Assembly: GCA_964454005.1 (NCBI GenBank)
Contig: CAYVQE010000010.1
Location: forward strand, 1 to 64,000
Reading direction: 5' to 3'
DNA: 64,000 bases
Source of the DNA: CAYVQE01 sp964454005
GTDB lineage: Bacteria > Myxococcota > B64-G9
Every line of letters begins with the position of its first letter. The stretch's first letter is position 1. Under the pieces are notes generated by a model. The model was not told the origin of the DNA. It made no database searches and saw only the letters and a list, made by a program, of their open reading frames with translations. Shown one piece after another: positions 17,461 to 27,138 of this stretch. Both the position numbers and the translations under genes were made by a program.

Positions 17461-19170
17461 TCACGCGATCCGGCGCCGGAGTAGGAGCAAGCCGATACAC
17501 AGGCCCGGCAGGATGGCCGGCCAGCCCGTGCCGGCGGCCGCGCAGCTGCAGCCGCTGCCGACGATCTTTTGCCCGGCGGCGCCGGCGTCCACTCCGGAAC
17601 CCGCATCGCTGCCGGGGTCGGCCCCGGCGGCATCGCCCCCGCCATCCGGGCCAGCGTCCAGCCCGGCATCCGTATCGGCATCCGTACCGGCGTCCGTCCC
17701 GGCATCCAACCCGGCGTCCGGGCCGGCGTCGGCCCCGGCATCGGAACCCGCATCCACCCCGCCGTCGGGTTCGACCCCGGTGCTGTACTCGTAGGCGCCG
17801 ATGTCGAAGCCCGCGCCCTGCGGTCGGGCCACGCCCTCGATGTCGATGGCCGGAGCAGCCTCGGCGGAGCCGGCGTCGACCGCGACCGCATCGGCCAGCA
17901 GGTGCAGATCGCGCGCCGCCGGATCGGAGAACAAAGCGGCCGCATCCTCGATGATCAGGTTGTGATCCACGGCCACGTCGTGCTGCTCGTCGACGCTGAC
18001 CGCCGTGGCCAGGTTGTTGCGCACGATACAACCCGTCGGCTCGGTGCCGTCCTTGTGGGCCCCGATGGACAACCAGGGCGGGCCGGGCCGCTCGTCGTTC
18101 GGATCGAGCACGGTGTTGTTGACGAGGCGGCAGCCGCGCGCGCCCAGCAACGTGATGCCGTGCCAGTGGTCGGTGACGATGACGTTGTTCTCCACCACCC
18201 AGTCGACGAAGGTGCCGTCGAAACAACCGATGCCTTGCAGCGTGCCGCGATGGGGCTGGTCCGCATCGACGTAGTTGACGATGCGGTTGCCGCGCAGCTC
18301 GATGCCGACCACCTCGCCGCTGCCCACCCCGTCGGGTCCGTTGGACCAGGACTGGAAGCCGTCGTCGTGGTTCTGGTTGACGTCGTAGCAATTGCGCACC
18401 GTGTTGTACTGAAACACGCTGTAATCGCCCAACCCGCGCAGGCCGTCGCCGGAGAAATTCTCCACCAGGTTGTGCTCCACCAGGGCGTGGCTGGCACCGA
18501 CCGAGATGCCGAAGTCGACGTTGCGCAGCGTGTTGCCGCGGACGGTCATCCGGGTGCCGTCGACGCCGATGCCGTTGCAGGCCAGCGCGTTCCAGTCCGC
18601 GGCCGACCAGCCGCTGCTGTCGGCCACCGACTGCAGCCGGCAGTCCTCGATCACCACGTCACGTATTGGACCCTGCCAGCCGTGGGAATCCAGGTCGATC
18701 AGGGTGGCCGGCTCGTAGTCCGGGGCGTACTCCGGGCTGACCGCCAGCCCGCGCAGCAGCCAGTGGCCGCAGGCGCGCAGCAGGATTCGGCTGAACTGCG
18801 GTTGGTGGCCCGGGGCGGCGGCGATGGTGATGAAATCGGTGTTGTAGTAGCCGCTGATCGACAGCGCGCCGTGGAAGCCCGAGTGCAGGTAGATGGTGTC
18901 GCCGGCTTTGACCGGCGCGCCCGGGTTGCGGGCCACCAGCGACGCGCCCTGCTCGTAGGGCAGCGACTCCCACCCGCGGCTCTCGATCAGACCGGCGTCG
19001 ACCACCGCCTGCAGGTTCTGCCAGGGATCGGCGGCGCTGCCGTCGCCGTCCGGGCTGCCGGCCTGCGGGTCGATGTAGAAATCGGCCGTCCGCCCAGCCG
19101 GCATGCAGACCGTGCAACACAGCAAGACCATCCAGCCGATCGAAGGTCCGTTCCTCATGCCACCCCTCAT
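17461..19170 (-). CDS. Secreted right-handed beta-helix protein with MYXO-CTERM
   Basis: About 569 residues from ATG 19170 (GAGGG 10 bases upstream; ATG 19158 is an alternative). Signal peptide, then a parallel beta-helix region with repeated N-x-V/I-x-N turns and a DIGAYEYS strand typical of choice-of-anchor/right-handed beta-helix proteins. A low-complexity linker of (D-A-G-x) repeats follows, then G-S-G-C-S-C, a hydrophobic helix and RRR, which is a MYXO-CTERM sorting signal. The protein is therefore probably anchored to or released from the cell surface. It may bind or cleave polysaccharide. It converges on the AAA+ gene with a 7-bp gap. Confidence 0.82.
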   Translation of the reverse strand: MRGGMRNGPSIGWMVLLCCTVCMPAGRTADFYIDPQAGSPDGDGSAADPWQNLQAVVDAGLIESRGWESLPYEQGASLVARNPGAPVKAGDTIYLHSGFHGALSISGYYNTDFITIAAAPGHQPQFSRILLRACGHWLLRGLAVSPEYAPDYEPATLIDLDSHGWQGPIRDVVIEDCRLQSVADSSGWSAADWNALACNGIGVDGTRMTVRGNTLRNVDFGISVGASHALVEHNLVENFSGDGLRGLGDYSVFQYNTVRNCYDVNQNHDDGFQSWSNGPDGVGSGEVVGIELRGNRIVNYVDADQPHRGTLQGIGCFDGTFVDWVVENNVIVTDHWHGITLLGARGCRLVNNTVLDPNDERPGPPWLSIGAHKDGTEPTGCIVRNNLATAVSVDEQHDVAVDHNLIIEDAAALFSDPAARDLHLLADAVAVDAGSAEAAPAIDIEGVARPQGAGFDIGAYEYSTGVEPDGGVDAGSDAGADAGPDAGLDAGTDAGTDADTDAGLDAGPDGGGDAAGADPGSDAGSGVDAGAAGQKIVGSGCSCAAAGTGWPAILPGLCIGLLLLRRRIA

Positions 19171-19230
19171 CGTCCGCAAACCCTCACACCTCCAAGATGG
19201 CACAGCCCCTCGACCGGAGAGAGAAGGCAG

Positions 19231-20492
<1,262 letters not shown>

Positions 20493-20496
<4 letters not shown>

Positions 20497-21770
20497 GGGT
20501 TCTCTCCATCCCCGCCCGTCTTGGCATCGCCAGCCCGGCGCGACAGCTTCAGCGCCCGCCGCTCGAGTTCGGCCTCGACTGCCTCCAGCTCGACCCCGGC
20601 CCGGGCCAGGGCCACCAGGGCGAAGTAGAACACGTCGGCCGCCTCCCAGGCCACCGCCGCCTCACCCTCGGCCGCGGCCAGCTCGCCGGCCTCCTCCAGC
20701 AACTTGGCCCGCAGCAGCTCGGGGTCATCGAGCAGGCGCCGGGTATAGGAGCCGACCGGCGCCCGCTCGGCGCGCGCCACCAGCCTGCGGGCCAACGCCG
20801 GCAGGCCGCGGCCCGGGCCCCAGCAGCTGCGGCTGCCCAGGTGGCAGAAGCCGCCGCCGGCCTGGCGCACCCGAAAGCGCAGCGCGTCGCGGTCGCAGTC
20901 GGCGTCGACCGCCAGCAGCCGCTGGCTGGCCCCCGAGGTCTGGCCCTTGATCCACAGCCCGCGCGAGCGCGAATGGTAGACGCCCTGGCGCCGCTCCAGG
21001 GCCGCGGTCAGGCTCTCCAGGTCCGACCAGGCCAGGCCCAGGGCCTGATCGTGCTCGTCGACCACCACCGTTGCCCACAGCCCGTCGGGCCGGTCGGAGC
21101 GCAGCGGCGCGGCGAAGGCCGCGGCCAGCGGCAGCCTGCCGGTGTAGATGGCCATGCCCACCTGGGCGTCGGCGCCCAGCCGATCCAGCTCGGCGATCTC
21201 GGCCGCGGTGGTGATGCCGCCGGCCACGGTCACCCGGGCCGCGCCGGCGGCTTCGACCAGCGCGGCCACCTGCTCCAGCGCAGTGCCGCCCAGCCGACCC
21301 TCGCGCTCGACGAAGGTGACCAGAAAGCCGCCCACCAGGCCCTCCAGCTCACGCATGCGCTCGAGCACACCGCGGCCGGTACCCCGCTGCCAGCCCTCGA
21401 CCACCACCTCGCCATCGCGGGCGTCCAGCGCCGCGATCACCCGCTCGGGCGGCAGCCCGCGCAGCAGCGCCGGCTCGGCGGCGGTGCCCAGGATGACGGC
21501 GCGGGCGCCGGCATCCAGCCAGCGCCGGGCGCTGTCGCGGTCGCGGATGCCACCGCCGACGCGGCACGGCGCCCGAGCCAGCAGGTCTTCCATCACGGCC
21601 CGGTTGTGGCCGCGGCCCAGCGCCGCGTCCAGGTCGATCACCGCCACCTCGCCCACCAAGCCGAAACCCTCGGCCAGCGGCCGCGGATCGCCGGCGTCCA
21701 GCGCCTTGTCGCACCCGCCCACCAGCTGCACCGCCGAGCCGTCCTGCAGGTCGATCGAGGGCACGATCAT
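20493..21770 (-). CDS. hisA-hisIE: HisA-HisI-HisE fusion (ProFAR isomerase, PR-AMP cyclohydrolase, PR-ATP pyrophosphatase)
   Basis: 425 residues covering three steps. Residues 1-220 are the HisA barrel with catalytic Asp in PSIDLQDG and IAALDAR; the strand GGFLVTFVEREG is closer to the eukaryotic HIS6 type than to bacterial T-D-I-x-x-D-G. Residues 225-330 are the zinc cyclohydrolase HisI with YHSRSRG, KGQTSG, DADCDRD and FCHLGSRSCW. Residues 335-425 are the HisE pyrophosphatase with KLLEEAGEL and EAADVFYF. The start at 21770 overlaps the hisF stop by 4 bases. HisI-HisE fusions are common; attachment to HisA is much less so. Confidence 0.93.
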
Positions 21771-22525
21771 CGGCGCACCTCCAGCCCGGCCTCGGCCATG
21801 GCCGCCTTGAGCGAGCCCACCGTGGTCTCGCGGAAGTGGAAGATCGAGGCCGCCAGCACCGCGTCGGCCCCGGCGCGCACGGCCGCGACCAGGTGCTCGG
21901 GCCGCGAGGCGCCGCCCGAGGCGATCACCGGCACCTCCACCGCGGCCGACACCGCCGCCAGCAGCTCCAGGTCGTAACCGCTGCGGGTGCCGTCGCGGTC
22001 CCAGCTGGTCAGCAGGATCTCGCCGGCGCCGGCGGCCGCCGCCTCGGCCGCCCAGGCCACCGCGTCGCGGCCGGTGCGCTCGCGGCCCGACAGGATCACC
22101 AGCTCCCAGCCGCCGCCCGGCAGCGCCGCCGCGTCCAGCGCCAGCACGGTGCACTGGCGGCCGAAGCGCTCGGCCAGCTCGCCCAGCAGCGCCGGCCGGC
22201 GCACCGCCGCCGTGTTGACGCCCACCTTGTCGGCGCCGGCCTCGAGCAGGGCGGCCGCGTCGTCCACCGCGCGCACCCCGCCGCCCACCGTCAGCGGCAC
22301 CGACAGCGCGGCGCGCGCCCGGCGCACCGTGTCGCGGGCGGTGGCCCGGCCGTCCGGGGTGGCCGACACGTCGAGCAGCACGATCTCGTCGGCCCCCTGG
22401 GCCTCGTAGGCGGCGGCCAGCTCGGCCGGATCGCCGGCGTCGCGCAAGCCCTGAAAACGCACCCCCTTGACCACCCGCCCGGCGCGCACGTCCAAGCAGG
22501 GGATGATCCGCGCCGCCAGCGTCAT
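21767..22525 (-). CDS. hisF: Imidazole glycerol phosphate synthase cyclase subunit
   Basis: 252 residues, full length. A (beta/alpha)8 barrel that uses ammonia from HisH to make imidazole glycerol phosphate and AICAR. Seen: IIPCLDVRAGRVVKGV with catalytic Asp, the second catalytic Asp in LALDAAA, VGGGVRAVDDA, GADKVGVN, and SWDRDGTRSGYD where the usual Met is Trp. Start and stop overlap neighbours by 4 bases on both sides. Confidence 0.96.
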   Translation of the reverse strand: MTLAARIIPCLDVRAGRVVKGVRFQGLRDAGDPAELAAAYEAQGADEIVLLDVSATPDGRATARDTVRRARAALSVPLTVGGGVRAVDDAAALLEAGADKVGVNTAAVRRPALLGELAERFGRQCTVLALDAAALPGGGWELVILSGRERTGRDAVAWAAEAAAAGAGEILLTSWDRDGTRSGYDLELLAAVSAAVEVPVIASGGASRPEHLVAAVRAGADAVLAASIFHFRETTVGSLKAAMAEAGLEVRR

Positions 22526-23148
22526 GCCTGCGCCTCCTGCTCCCCTTCGCATTCCAGCCAGCGGCGCAGCAGCGCCTGGCCCCAGTCGCCCGACAGCTCG
22601 GGATGGAACTGGCAGGCCAGCACCGCGCCGCGTTCCAATGCGGCCACGAAGAGCCCGCCGTGGTCGGCCCGAGCCACCGCCCAGCCGGGCGGCGGCTCGA
22701 CCAGGCGGTAGGAGTTGGCGAAGTAGGCCCAGCCGGGCTGCAGCAAGCGGCAGCCGGCGTCCGGCGCGACGCGGTTCCAGCCCATCTGCGGCACCCGCAG
22801 CCCGGCGCCGAAACGGGTCACCCGGCCGGGGAGCACGCCCAGCCCGACCCGGCCGGGACTCTCCTCGGAGGCGCTGCACAGCAGCTGCAGGCCCAAACAG
22901 ACCGCCAGCGTGGGCCGGCCGACCGCGATGCGCTCGACGAGCACCTCGCCCAGCCCGTCTGCCTCGAGCCGCTCCATGGCCGGGGCCAGCGCGCCCACGC
23001 CGGGCAGCACCACCCGCCGGGCGGCGGCCACCCGCTCGGCGTCCTCGACCACTGCGGCGGTGGCGCCGGCGCGCTGCAGCCCGGCCAGCACGCTGGCGGT
23101 GTTGGCAGTGCCGGTGCGCACAACCAGCACCGGCTCGGCGGTCATCAC
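22522..23148 (-). CDS. hisH: Imidazole glycerol phosphate synthase glutaminase subunit
   Basis: 208 residues. A class I glutamine amidotransferase that supplies ammonia to HisF. Nucleophile Cys is in AVCLGLQLL, and His/Glu are in FHPELS. VLPGVGA and VPQMGWN are HisH hallmarks. The start may be either of two adjacent ATGs; the first overlaps the hisB stop. Confidence 0.95.
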   Translation of the reverse strand: MMTAEPVLVVRTGTANTASVLAGLQRAGATAAVVEDAERVAAARRVVLPGVGALAPAMERLEADGLGEVLVERIAVGRPTLAVCLGLQLLCSASEESPGRVGLGVLPGRVTRFGAGLRVPQMGWNRVAPDAGCRLLQPGWAYFANSYRLVEPPPGWAVARADHGGLFVAALERGAVLACQFHPELSGDWGQALLRRWLECEGEQEAQA

Positions 23149-23732
23149 AGGCTCCCCTTGGTCGACGGCACCCGGGCGTCGCCGTCTCGGCCCACGGCCG
23201 CGCGCAGCGCCAGGGCCAGGGCCTTGAAGGCCGCCTCGGCCCGGTGGTGATCGTTGGCGCCGCGCAGCAGATCGACGTGGAAGCAGCTGCGCCCGGCCAG
23301 GGCCAGCGAGCGCAGGAAGTGCTCGGCGTTCTCGGCGGCCAGCCCGCCGACGGCGTCGCGCTGTAGCGCCAGGTCCACCTCGGCCCAGGGCCGGCCCGAC
23401 AGGTCGACCACCGCCCGCGCCAGGGCCTCGTCCAGCGGGGCCAGAGCGTGGCCGAATCGCGCGATGCCGCGGCGCTCGCCCAGCGCCTCATCCAGCGCCG
23501 CGCCCAGCGCCAAGGCGCAGTCTTCGGCGGTGTGGTGCTCGTCGACCTCCAGGTCGCCGCTGCAGCGCAACTCCAGGTCGAAGCGGGCGTGGCGCACCAG
23601 GCTGGTGATCAGGTGATCCAGAAAACCGATGCCGGTGGCCACCTCGGCCCGGCCGCTGCCGTCCAGGCTCAGCTCCAGCCGGATGTCGGTCTCCTGCGTC
23701 CGGCGCGCGATCGCGGCGTTGCGGGTCTCCAT
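23145..23732 (-). CDS. hisB: Imidazoleglycerol-phosphate dehydratase
   Basis: 195 residues, the monofunctional form without the N-terminal histidinol-phosphatase of enterobacterial HisB. Metal-binding motifs DEHHTAED and NDHHRAEA, plus GIGFLDHL and the C-terminal STKGSL, are all present. Start ATG 23732 overlaps the stop of hisC-HAD by one base. The missing phosphatase may be provided by the HAD domain fused to HisC just upstream. Confidence 0.96.
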   Translation of the reverse strand: METRNAAIARRTQETDIRLELSLDGSGRAEVATGIGFLDHLITSLVRHARFDLELRCSGDLEVDEHHTAEDCALALGAALDEALGERRGIARFGHALAPLDEALARAVVDLSGRPWAEVDLALQRDAVGGLAAENAEHFLRSLALAGRSCFHVDLLRGANDHHRAEAAFKALALALRAAVGRDGDARVPSTKGSL

Positions 23733-25453
23733 CACAGCAGCTCCTCCAGCTCGTCCATCGCGCCCAGCACGCGGCCGGCCCCGGCCGCCAGCAGCGTCTC
23801 GTCGACCGCTTCCGGGTCGCCCGGGGCGCGCACGCCCAGCGGCAAAACCCCGGCGGCCCGCGCCGCGCGCAGATCGTCGGGCGCGTCGCCCAGCATCCAG
23901 GCCCGCTCCACCCCCAGCTTGCTGCAGGCCAGCGCCACCGGCTCCGGGTCGGGCTTGGCCGCGGCGTCTTCCATGCACACCAGTGCGGCGAACAGCTCGT
24001 CCACGCCGGCCCGGCGCAGGAAGCGCTCGGCATCGGCCCGCGGCCGACCGGTGACCACGCCGAGCTGCCAGATACCGGCCAGCCGGCGCAGCAGCTCCAC
24101 ATCCGGGATCAGCCGCTCGCGCTCGCGCAGCCCGGGCCGGTCGGGCCCGCCCTGGTAATGGGCTTCGAAACAACGGGTCACCTCGTCGAGCCCGACCTCC
24201 ACCCCGCGGCGGGCCAGCAGCCGCCGGGTCACCCGCCAGTCGTTGTTGGCGTCCGGCTCGGCCTTGGACGCGGCGATGGTGGCCGCGTCCAGCTCGACGC
24301 CGAAATCGGCCGCGGTCAGGCGGATGGTCTCGCGATAGGAGGTGGACACGTCGGCCAGCACTCCGTCCATGTCGAACAGCAGCGCCTCGGGCGACAGGGC
24401 CACCCGCAGCGCGCGCTCCAGCCGCGCGTAGGCGGCCGGTTCGCCCGGGCAGGTGATGCGCACCCGGTCGGCCAGCCGCTGGCGGCCGGGCCAGGCGCGC
24501 ACGGCGATGCCCTGGCCGGCCAGGGCCTGGCGCAGCCAGGCCGGATCGCGGTGGCGGGCCAGCACGAAGTTGGCCTGCGAGGGCAGCGGCGCACAGCCCA
24601 GTTCGTCCAGCAGCCCGGCCAGGGCCCAGCGCTCTCGGCGCACCCGCTCGATGAAGCGCTCGACCCGCTCGCGGTCGCGCTCCAGCCGCAGCCCGGCCAA
24701 AGCCAGCGAGGGCCGCGCCACCGCGTAGGGGTTGCCGGCGGCGCGCAGCGCGGACACCGCCTCGGTCGGGCCCACCGCGTAGCCCACCCGCAGCCCGGCC
24801 AGACCCCAGGCCTTGGACAACGAGCGCACCACCACCGCGTTGGGCAGCTCGAGACAGACGGCGGTCAGGTCCTGATCGGCGAACTCGGCGTAGGCCAGAT
24901 CCACCAGCAGCAGCACGTCCGGCCGTTCGGCCGCCAACCGCTGTACCGCCTCGGGTGTGGCCACGGCGCCGGTGGGGTTGTTGGGGCTGACCACGGTGAC
25001 CACAGCCGTGGCCGGGCCGCAGGCGGCCAGCACGGCTTCGACCGGAAAGGGCCCCGAGGGCCAGTCCACCTCGACCACCAGACCGCCGGCCAGGCGCACG
25101 TAGCGCGGGAACATCTCGAACGAGGGCACCGGCATGACCAGCTCACGGCCCGGCTCCAGGTAGGCGCGGCAGATGCGGTCGATGGCGTCGTCGCCGCCGG
25201 CGGTGACCAGCACCCGCTCGGGCGCCACGCCGAGCTGGGCGGCCAGCTCGGCCTCGAAGGCCCAGGGGTCGGGGTAGCGCCGCAGCGACTCGGGGCCCAG
25301 TCGGGCCAGCTCGTCGAGCAGCTCGGGGCCGGGCGCGGCGCCCTCGTTGCCGTCCAGCCGCAGATCCACCGGGGTGGGCGGCGGCGGGGCGCGGTAGGCG
25401 CTGGCGCCGATCATGCGGTCGATGGGCTGCGGACTGCGGCGCGATTCGGACAT
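23732..25453 (-). CDS. hisC: HisC aminotransferase fused to HAD phosphatase domain
   Basis: 573 residues. Residues 1-350 are histidinol-phosphate aminotransferase (PLP fold I): LRLDGNEG, SPNNPTG, VDLAYAEF and the PLP Lys214 in SLSKAWGLAGLRVGY. Residues 355-573 are a HAD hydrolase: nucleophile Asp361 and Asp363 in LLFDMDGVLAD, TGRPRAD, KPDPEP and LGDAPDDLRAA, resembling the HAD-IA group. HisC makes histidinol phosphate, and no separate histidinol-phosphate phosphatase is in the operon. I infer that the HAD domain performs that step in the same polypeptide. Confidence 0.93.
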   Translation of the reverse strand: MSESRRSPQPIDRMIGASAYRAPPPPTPVDLRLDGNEGAAPGPELLDELARLGPESLRRYPDPWAFEAELAAQLGVAPERVLVTAGGDDAIDRICRAYLEPGRELVMPVPSFEMFPRYVRLAGGLVVEVDWPSGPFPVEAVLAACGPATAVVTVVSPNNPTGAVATPEAVQRLAAERPDVLLLVDLAYAEFADQDLTAVCLELPNAVVVRSLSKAWGLAGLRVGYAVGPTEAVSALRAAGNPYAVARPSLALAGLRLERDRERVERFIERVRRERWALAGLLDELGCAPLPSQANFVLARHRDPAWLRQALAGQGIAVRAWPGRQRLADRVRITCPGEPAAYARLERALRVALSPEALLFDMDGVLADVSTSYRETIRLTAADFGVELDAATIAASKAEPDANNDWRVTRRLLARRGVEVGLDEVTRCFEAHYQGGPDRPGLRERERLIPDVELLRRLAGIWQLGVVTGRPRADAERFLRRAGVDELFAALVCMEDAAAKPDPEPVALACSKLGVERAWMLGDAPDDLRAARAAGVLPLGVRAPGDPEAVDETLLAAGAGRVLGAMDELEELL

Positions 25454-25465
25454 GCTCCCCTCCCC

Positions 25466-26344
25466 TCAGGGCACCAGCTGGGCCAGCCGGGTGACCACCA
25501 CGTCGCTGCCGCCACGGGCCTTGATCTCGGGGATGATGCGCGGCAGCTCGGCCCGCGGCACCGCGGCCTTGACCGCGAAGCCGGCCTCGCCGTGCAAGGT
25601 GGAGATGGTGGGCTCGCGCATGCAGGGCAGCGCGGCGACCACCGCCTCCAGCCGCTCCGGCGGCACGTTGACCTCGACCATCACCCGCCGCCGCGCCTCG
25701 AGCACCGAGCCGAGCAGCAAACACAGTCGCTCCAGCGCCTCGCGCACCCGGGGCCGCTCGAGCGCCCGCGGGTTGGCGTAGAGCCGGGTCGACGAACGCA
25801 TCAGCTCGTCGACAATCTGCAGACCGTTGGCGCGCAGGGTCGAGCCGGTGGCGGTGTTGTCGACGATGCAGTCGGCGTCGTCGGGTGGGAAGACCTCGGT
25901 GGCGCCGTAGGACAGCGCCAGCCTGGCATCGAGCCCGGTGCGCTCGATCCAGCCCGCGGTCAGCTGCTCATACTCCGAGGCCACCACCAGCGGCCGGGCC
26001 GGCAGGCGGCCTCCGACCAGCAGCCCGTGCGGCGCGGCGGCGACCAGCCGCACCGGATCCAGCCCGGTGTCGAGCAGCTCGACCAGGTCGGCGCCCCGCT
26101 CGGCCACCCAGTCGGCGCCGGCGAAGCCGGCGTCGCGCGAGCCGATGTGCAGCATCTGCACGATGTTCTGCGGCTTGAGCACCTTGACCGCGTAGCCCGG
26201 CAGCGAGATGCCCGGCCGGTAGTCGCGCTCGCCCAGGGCCACCTCGATGCCGGCGTCGGCCAGCAGGCCCAGCACGCCGCGCTGCATGCGTCCCTTGGGC
26301 AGGGCCAGCCGGATGGTCTCCTGTCCGCTGTCCTCTGTCGCCAT
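25466..26344 (-). CDS. hisG: ATP phosphoribosyltransferase, long form
   Basis: 292 residues, the long homohexameric form with its own C-terminal regulatory (ACT-like) domain, so no HisZ is needed. First and rate-setting step of histidine synthesis. Seen: LALPKGRMQ, the phosphoribosyl-binding DNTATGSTLRANGL, and a C-terminal regulatory part (VNVPPERLEAVVAALPCM, GEAGFAVKAAVPR). ATG 26344 starts the operon downstream of a His leader and terminator. Histidine feedback inhibition is expected from the family. Confidence 0.95.
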   Translation of the reverse strand: MATEDSGQETIRLALPKGRMQRGVLGLLADAGIEVALGERDYRPGISLPGYAVKVLKPQNIVQMLHIGSRDAGFAGADWVAERGADLVELLDTGLDPVRLVAAAPHGLLVGGRLPARPLVVASEYEQLTAGWIERTGLDARLALSYGATEVFPPDDADCIVDNTATGSTLRANGLQIVDELMRSSTRLYANPRALERPRVREALERLCLLLGSVLEARRRVMVEVNVPPERLEAVVAALPCMREPTISTLHGEAGFAVKAAVPRAELPRIIPEIKARGGSDVVVTRLAQLVP

Positions 26345-26412
26345 TCCCCTCACCTCCCGAACCCGACCCACTCCCCGAACCGCGTATTCCGCTCGCAGCG
26401 GCCGAAACGCAA

Positions 26413-26438
26413 CGACGCCGGCTCTAGGGCCGGCGTCG
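26413..26438 (-). terminator. Attenuator terminator of his operon
   Basis: A 10-bp perfect GC stem (CGACGCCGGC / GCCGGCGTCG) with a 6-base loop, read on the minus strand and followed by TTGCGTTT. It lies between the His leader peptide and hisG. A second small hairpin, TTCGCG/CGCGAA at 26445-26459, lies between leader stop and terminator and may take part in the alternative fold. Confidence 0.65.
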
Positions 26439-26468
26439 ATGGAGTTCGCGGCACGCGAACCACCACCG

Positions 26469-26522
26469 TCAACCGGCCCCGCCGGGATGATGATGCCGCT
26501 GCTGCAGCGCACCGCCCAACAT
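26469..26522 (-). CDS. hisL: His operon leader peptide
   Basis: ATG 26522 opens a 17-residue peptide, MLGGALQQRHHHPGGAG, with three consecutive His codons (CAT CAT CAT), ending 31 bp before a strong terminator hairpin and 125 bp before hisG. This is the layout of a histidine attenuator: ribosome stalling at His codons when charged tRNA-His is scarce would favour an antiterminator. The His run is shorter than the seven in enteric hisL. The ribosome binding site is weak. Confidence 0.65.
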   Translation of the reverse strand: MLGGALQQRHHHPGGAG

Positions 26523-26674
26523 GCGCCAATCGTGATCCAATTCCACCGACCTGTCAAGCTTGTGCATCCCGGCCGGGCCGATGCAGCCGAAATGTTCCGA
26601 GAACGTGGGAACCCGGGGCGCTTCGTGGTACCCTGACGCTGGTTTGATTCAGCCTGTAAAAGGAGGCTTGGCCC

Positions 26675-27100
26675 TTGTTCGGTTCGAATCGGGTTGGTGC
26701 TTTGCTGGCAACGGTTCTGGTCGGGTTGGCGGCCCTGGGACTCATGGCGGGCTGCGAGGACGACGAGGAGCTGGCGCCGAGCCAGGAGCTGCTCGAACGG
26801 CTGTTCGATGCGGGCTTTTCGATCGAGCGCGATCAGGTGCGGGCGCGGCCGGTCAATCAGATGCTGGACTACGTCACCTCGGAGTGCTACCGCGCCTACC
26901 ATCATCCGACCGAGATGTTTTTCTGCTTCCACCACTTCAAGACCGGCATCAAGGCCCGCGAGGCCCGGGTGGCGCTCGACCGGCGCAAGTGGCCCCAGGG
27001 GCGCTACTGGGCCACCGAAGTCAGCGGCCGCAGCCTGGTGCTGGTCGACGCCCAGATCAAAGACCGGCCGGTGGCCAACAAGCTGATCGGTTTCTTCTGA
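26675..27100 (+). CDS. Small lipoprotein of unknown function
   Basis: 141 residues. The start is TTG at 26675, decided by AAAGGAGG 8 bases before it. The signal peptide ends in the lipobox LMAGC, followed by EDDEE. The mature part has two or three Cys and many aromatic/His residues (YRAYHHPTEMFFCFHHFKTG). No family recognised. Convergent with the next lipoprotein gene. Confidence 0.75.
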   Translation: MFGSNRVGALLATVLVGLAALGLMAGCEDDEELAPSQELLERLFDAGFSIERDQVRARPVNQMLDYVTSECYRAYHHPTEMFFCFHHFKTGIKAREARVALDRRKWPQGRYWATEVSGRSLVLVDAQIKDRPVANKLIGFF

Positions 27101-27138
27101 ACCACATCTGGCTGGAGTCCTCCCCCGGGAATCCGATC

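Noticed and set aside
17600..17770. Tandem GCC/GTC-rich repeats as a possible CRISPR or minisatellite
   Set aside because: They encode the Asp-Ala-Gly linker of the MYXO-CTERM protein and have no spacer structure.
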